The notes below the pieces were generated by a model. It ran no database searches, had not been told where the DNA came from, and worked only from the letters and a program-made list of their open reading frames with translations. Below, piece by piece: positions 6,249-7,040 of a stretch of 7,040 nucleotides of DNA. The translations under genes were made by a program, and so were the position numbers. Every line of letters begins with the position of its first letter. The stretch's first letter is position 1. Source of the stretch: Proteobacteria bacterium SPGG2 (GTDB taxonomy: Bacteria; Pseudomonadota; Gammaproteobacteria; Acidiferrobacterales; SPGG2); contig LXTK01000062.1 in NCBI GenBank assembly GCA_001643475.1, forward strand, positions 1 through 7,040, given 5' to 3'.

Positions 6249-6283
6249 TGGCGCCCCGGAGACGATTCGAACGTCCGACCTGC
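6249..6283 (-). repeat. tRNA-Arg 3' end repeat (putative att site, tRNA-proximal)
   Basis: This is the tRNA-embedded member of the 35-bp direct repeat pair with 2209-2243 (34/35 identical). It spans the 3' part of the anticodon stem through CCA of the intact tRNA-Arg. The intact tRNA lies on this side, so the insertion would have preserved or rebuilt a complete tRNA gene. Confidence 0.75.
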
Positions 6284-6325
6284 CGCTTAGGAGGCGGCTG
6301 CTCTATCCGACTGAGCTACCGGGGC
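6249..6325 (-). tRNA. tRNA-Arg(CCT)
   Basis: This 77-nt cloverleaf reads AGG codons. The acceptor strands GCCCCGG (6325-6319) and CCGGGGC (6259-6253) pair fully, followed by discriminator G and an encoded CCA (6251-6249). The D-arm has AGCTCAGTCGGATAGAGC. The anticodon stem GCCGC/GCGGC encloses CTCCTAA, with anticodon CCT at 6291-6289. The T-arm is GGACG-TTCGAAT-CGTCT, with one G-U pair. It is on the same strand as tRNA-Ala, which lies 98 nt upstream. Its 3' end abuts the putative island. Confidence 0.97.
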
Positions 6326-6423
6326 GTTCGAATCATTGTAGCGGAAAATCAGTGCTGGGCACCGCTTGGGCGCGAGTGCCACGTTAGCAGGACAACCGCT
6401 TTAGCGGTCATCGTCGAAATTGA
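6326..6423. other. Spacer between tRNA-Ala and tRNA-Arg
   Basis: A 98-nt spacer without a gene. It contains a perfect 5-bp stem with a 4-base loop, ACCGC-TTTA-GCGGT at 6395-6408. Read on the minus strand this lies 15 nt after the tRNA-Ala 3' end and is followed by TTGTCC. It could be a processing or weak termination signal between the two tRNAs. Confidence 0.35.
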
Positions 6424-6499
<76 letters not shown>

Positions 6500-6748
6500 T
6501 TCTTTATGTTAGAGCATACCTTCGGAGCACAGGTTGCTCGCGGTCCAAAGCCCTATTTTAGGATATCTGTCATGGCGGCGGGAAGTTTTAGGCGCTTGTA
6601 GTTGTGGAGAGCAGTTAGTGGGCGGCCTGGTTGTCGCCGGTGCAAATGATGGCATATGGGCTAAAATTAGCTAGTAAGCCCGTACCAACGTGTAGCTCAA
6701 AGGCATTCTGATAGATGCTCCAGTTCCCCTCAACGTGACCGTAAGCCT
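6500..6748. other. Intergenic or decayed region right of tRNA-Ala
   Basis: I recognise no gene in these 249 bp. A plus-strand frame without an obvious start runs to a TAG near 6670 and ends with QLVGGLVVAGANDGIWAKIS, which I cannot assign. A minus-strand frame (6615-6869) lies mostly opposite this region and the sugar-gene remnants to its right. The start of the tRNA-Ala transcription unit must lie at the left end. Confidence 0.4.
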
Positions 6749-6849
6749 GTGCGCTCAGAATTTCTTGTCTTTGGATCCCCATCGATAGCGGAGGCAGAAG
6801 TAGAAGAAGTTGTCGCCGCCTTAGGTCGGGCTGGCTTGGCACGGGACCA
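6749..6849 (+). pseudogene. Frameshifted N-terminal remnant of a DegT/DnrJ/EryC1/StrS-type sugar aminotransferase
   Basis: Frame +2 (6749-6823, possibly from GTG 6749) reads SEFLVFGSPSIAEAEVEEVV then Ala-Ala-Leu. The frame starting at CTT 6820 continues with LRSGWLGTGP. Joined, this is the typical start of PLP-dependent nucleotide-sugar aminotransferases: FLPFG-P-I, then an EI--V---L stretch, then SGWLGTGP. One base appears missing in the CC run at 6819-6820. Homology ends after GTGP, before the family's PLP-binding domain and active-site Lys, and the frame stops at TAG 6871-6873. It is clearly non-functional. It is joined directly to rmlB-like sequence at 6849. In intact form such an enzyme would aminate a keto-sugar nucleotide for O-antigen or capsule synthesis. 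Confidence 0.75.
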
Positions 6850-7040
6850 GCAAGGCGGCGTCTGACCACCTAGTGCCTGCTTATGGTGACACTTATGGGC
6901 TGCCGATTACGATTTCTAATTGTTCTAACAATTATGGGCCTTACCAATTCCCTGAGAAGCTGATCCCGTTAATGATTGTTAACGCATTAGATGGTAAATC
7001 TTTGCCAGTATATGGTGATGGCCTCAATATTCGCGATTGG
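6849..7040 (+). pseudogene. rmlB: 5'-truncated rmlB-like dTDP-glucose 4,6-dehydratase remnant (runs off right edge)
   Basis: From AGC at 6849 the frame reads SKAASDHLVPAYGDTYGLP, then NCSNNYGPYQFPEKLIP and GKSLPVYGDGLNIRDW at the window edge. These segments match the central and C-terminal part of RmlB, which converts dTDP-glucose to the 4-keto-6-deoxy sugar in the dTDP-rhamnose pathway. About the first 170 residues are absent, including the NAD-binding Rossmann fold and the catalytic Tyr of the YxxxK pair; the Lys survives in SKAASDH. The same frame has a stop at 6822-6824 and no plausible start upstream. The visible portion has no internal stops, so decay may be recent. A related short-chain epimerase/dehydratase is less likely given the NCSNNYGPYQFPEKLIP signature. 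Confidence 0.85.

Larger units (their letters stand above)
2209..6283. mobile_element. Putative 4.04-kb mini-island inserted at tRNA-Arg(CCT), without an integrase
   Basis: The segment is bounded by direct repeats at 2209-2243 and 6249-6283, offset by exactly 4040 bp. The intact tRNA sits at the right end with its 3' end pointing inward, and the orphan 3' fragment is at the left end, as expected for site-specific insertion at a tRNA 3' end. Its three genes run on the plus strand, opposite to the ccm operon and the tRNAs. No integrase, excisionase, transposase or toxin-antitoxin gene can be read in either strand. It could be an island that lost its integrase, a satellite mobilised in trans, or cargo left after internal deletion. 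The boundaries are seen directly; mobility is inferred. Confidence 0.6.

Noticed and set aside
6395..6408. Intrinsic terminator between the tRNAs
   Set aside because: The stem is only 5 bp and no proper T-run follows on either strand, so it is recorded only as a hairpin in the spacer.
6615..6869. Minus-strand 84-codon frame right of tRNA-Ala
   Set aside because: The plus strand here carries the aminotransferase and rmlB remnants over its right half, and the minus-strand peptide shows no recognisable motif.

Overview
The window looks like the chromosome of a moderate-GC gammaproteobacterium. It carries a System I cytochrome c maturation operon in the gammaproteobacterial order ccmA-ccmB-ccmC-ccmD, and tRNA genes with encoded CCA ends. 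I cannot narrow the taxon further from sequence alone.

Layout. (1) 1-2070, minus strand: ccmA, ccmB, ccmC and the first codons of ccmD. They are tightly packed, with GTGA overlap at ccmA/ccmB, 13 nt between ccmB and ccmC, and ATGA overlap at ccmC/ccmD. (2) 2071-2208: the ccmA leader, with a perfect 14-bp palindrome. (3) 2209-6248: a segment of about 4.04 kb bounded by a 35-bp direct repeat (34/35 identical). The repeat is the 3' end of the tRNA-Arg(CCT) gene at 6249-6325, with a truncated copy at 2209-2243. This is the architecture of a tRNA-targeted island, but no integrase is present. (4) Inside the segment, plus strand: a promoter-like site; a 93-aa secreted or membrane protein with a YLDPGTGS motif; a 464-aa protein with a kinase-like N-terminal half and a C-terminal SAM methyltransferase; a 287-nt spacer; and a 584-aa membrane protein with five N-terminal helices and a sulfatase/alkaline-phosphatase-fold periplasmic domain. 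(5) 6249-6499, minus strand: tRNA-Arg(CCT) and tRNA-Ala(CGC). (6) 6500-7040: a decayed zone in which the start of a DegT/DnrJ/EryC1/StrS-type sugar aminotransferase, frameshifted, is joined directly to the C-terminal half of an rmlB-type dTDP-glucose 4,6-dehydratase.

How the parts fit. CcmA and CcmB form the ABC transporter that releases holo-CcmE from CcmC, which loads haem onto CcmE with the help of CcmD. The three-gene cassette in the island is predicted to be exported or inner-membrane apart from its methyltransferase. I infer an envelope glycan or lipid modification unit, with a cytoplasmic kinase-like/methyltransferase enzyme and a periplasmic transferase or hydrolase; its substrate is unknown. 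Before insertion, the tRNA-Arg gene would have ended 138 nt upstream of ccmA. The sugar-nucleotide gene scar on the other side of the tRNAs suggests that this tRNA pair has been a repeated site of surface-polysaccharide gene gain and loss.
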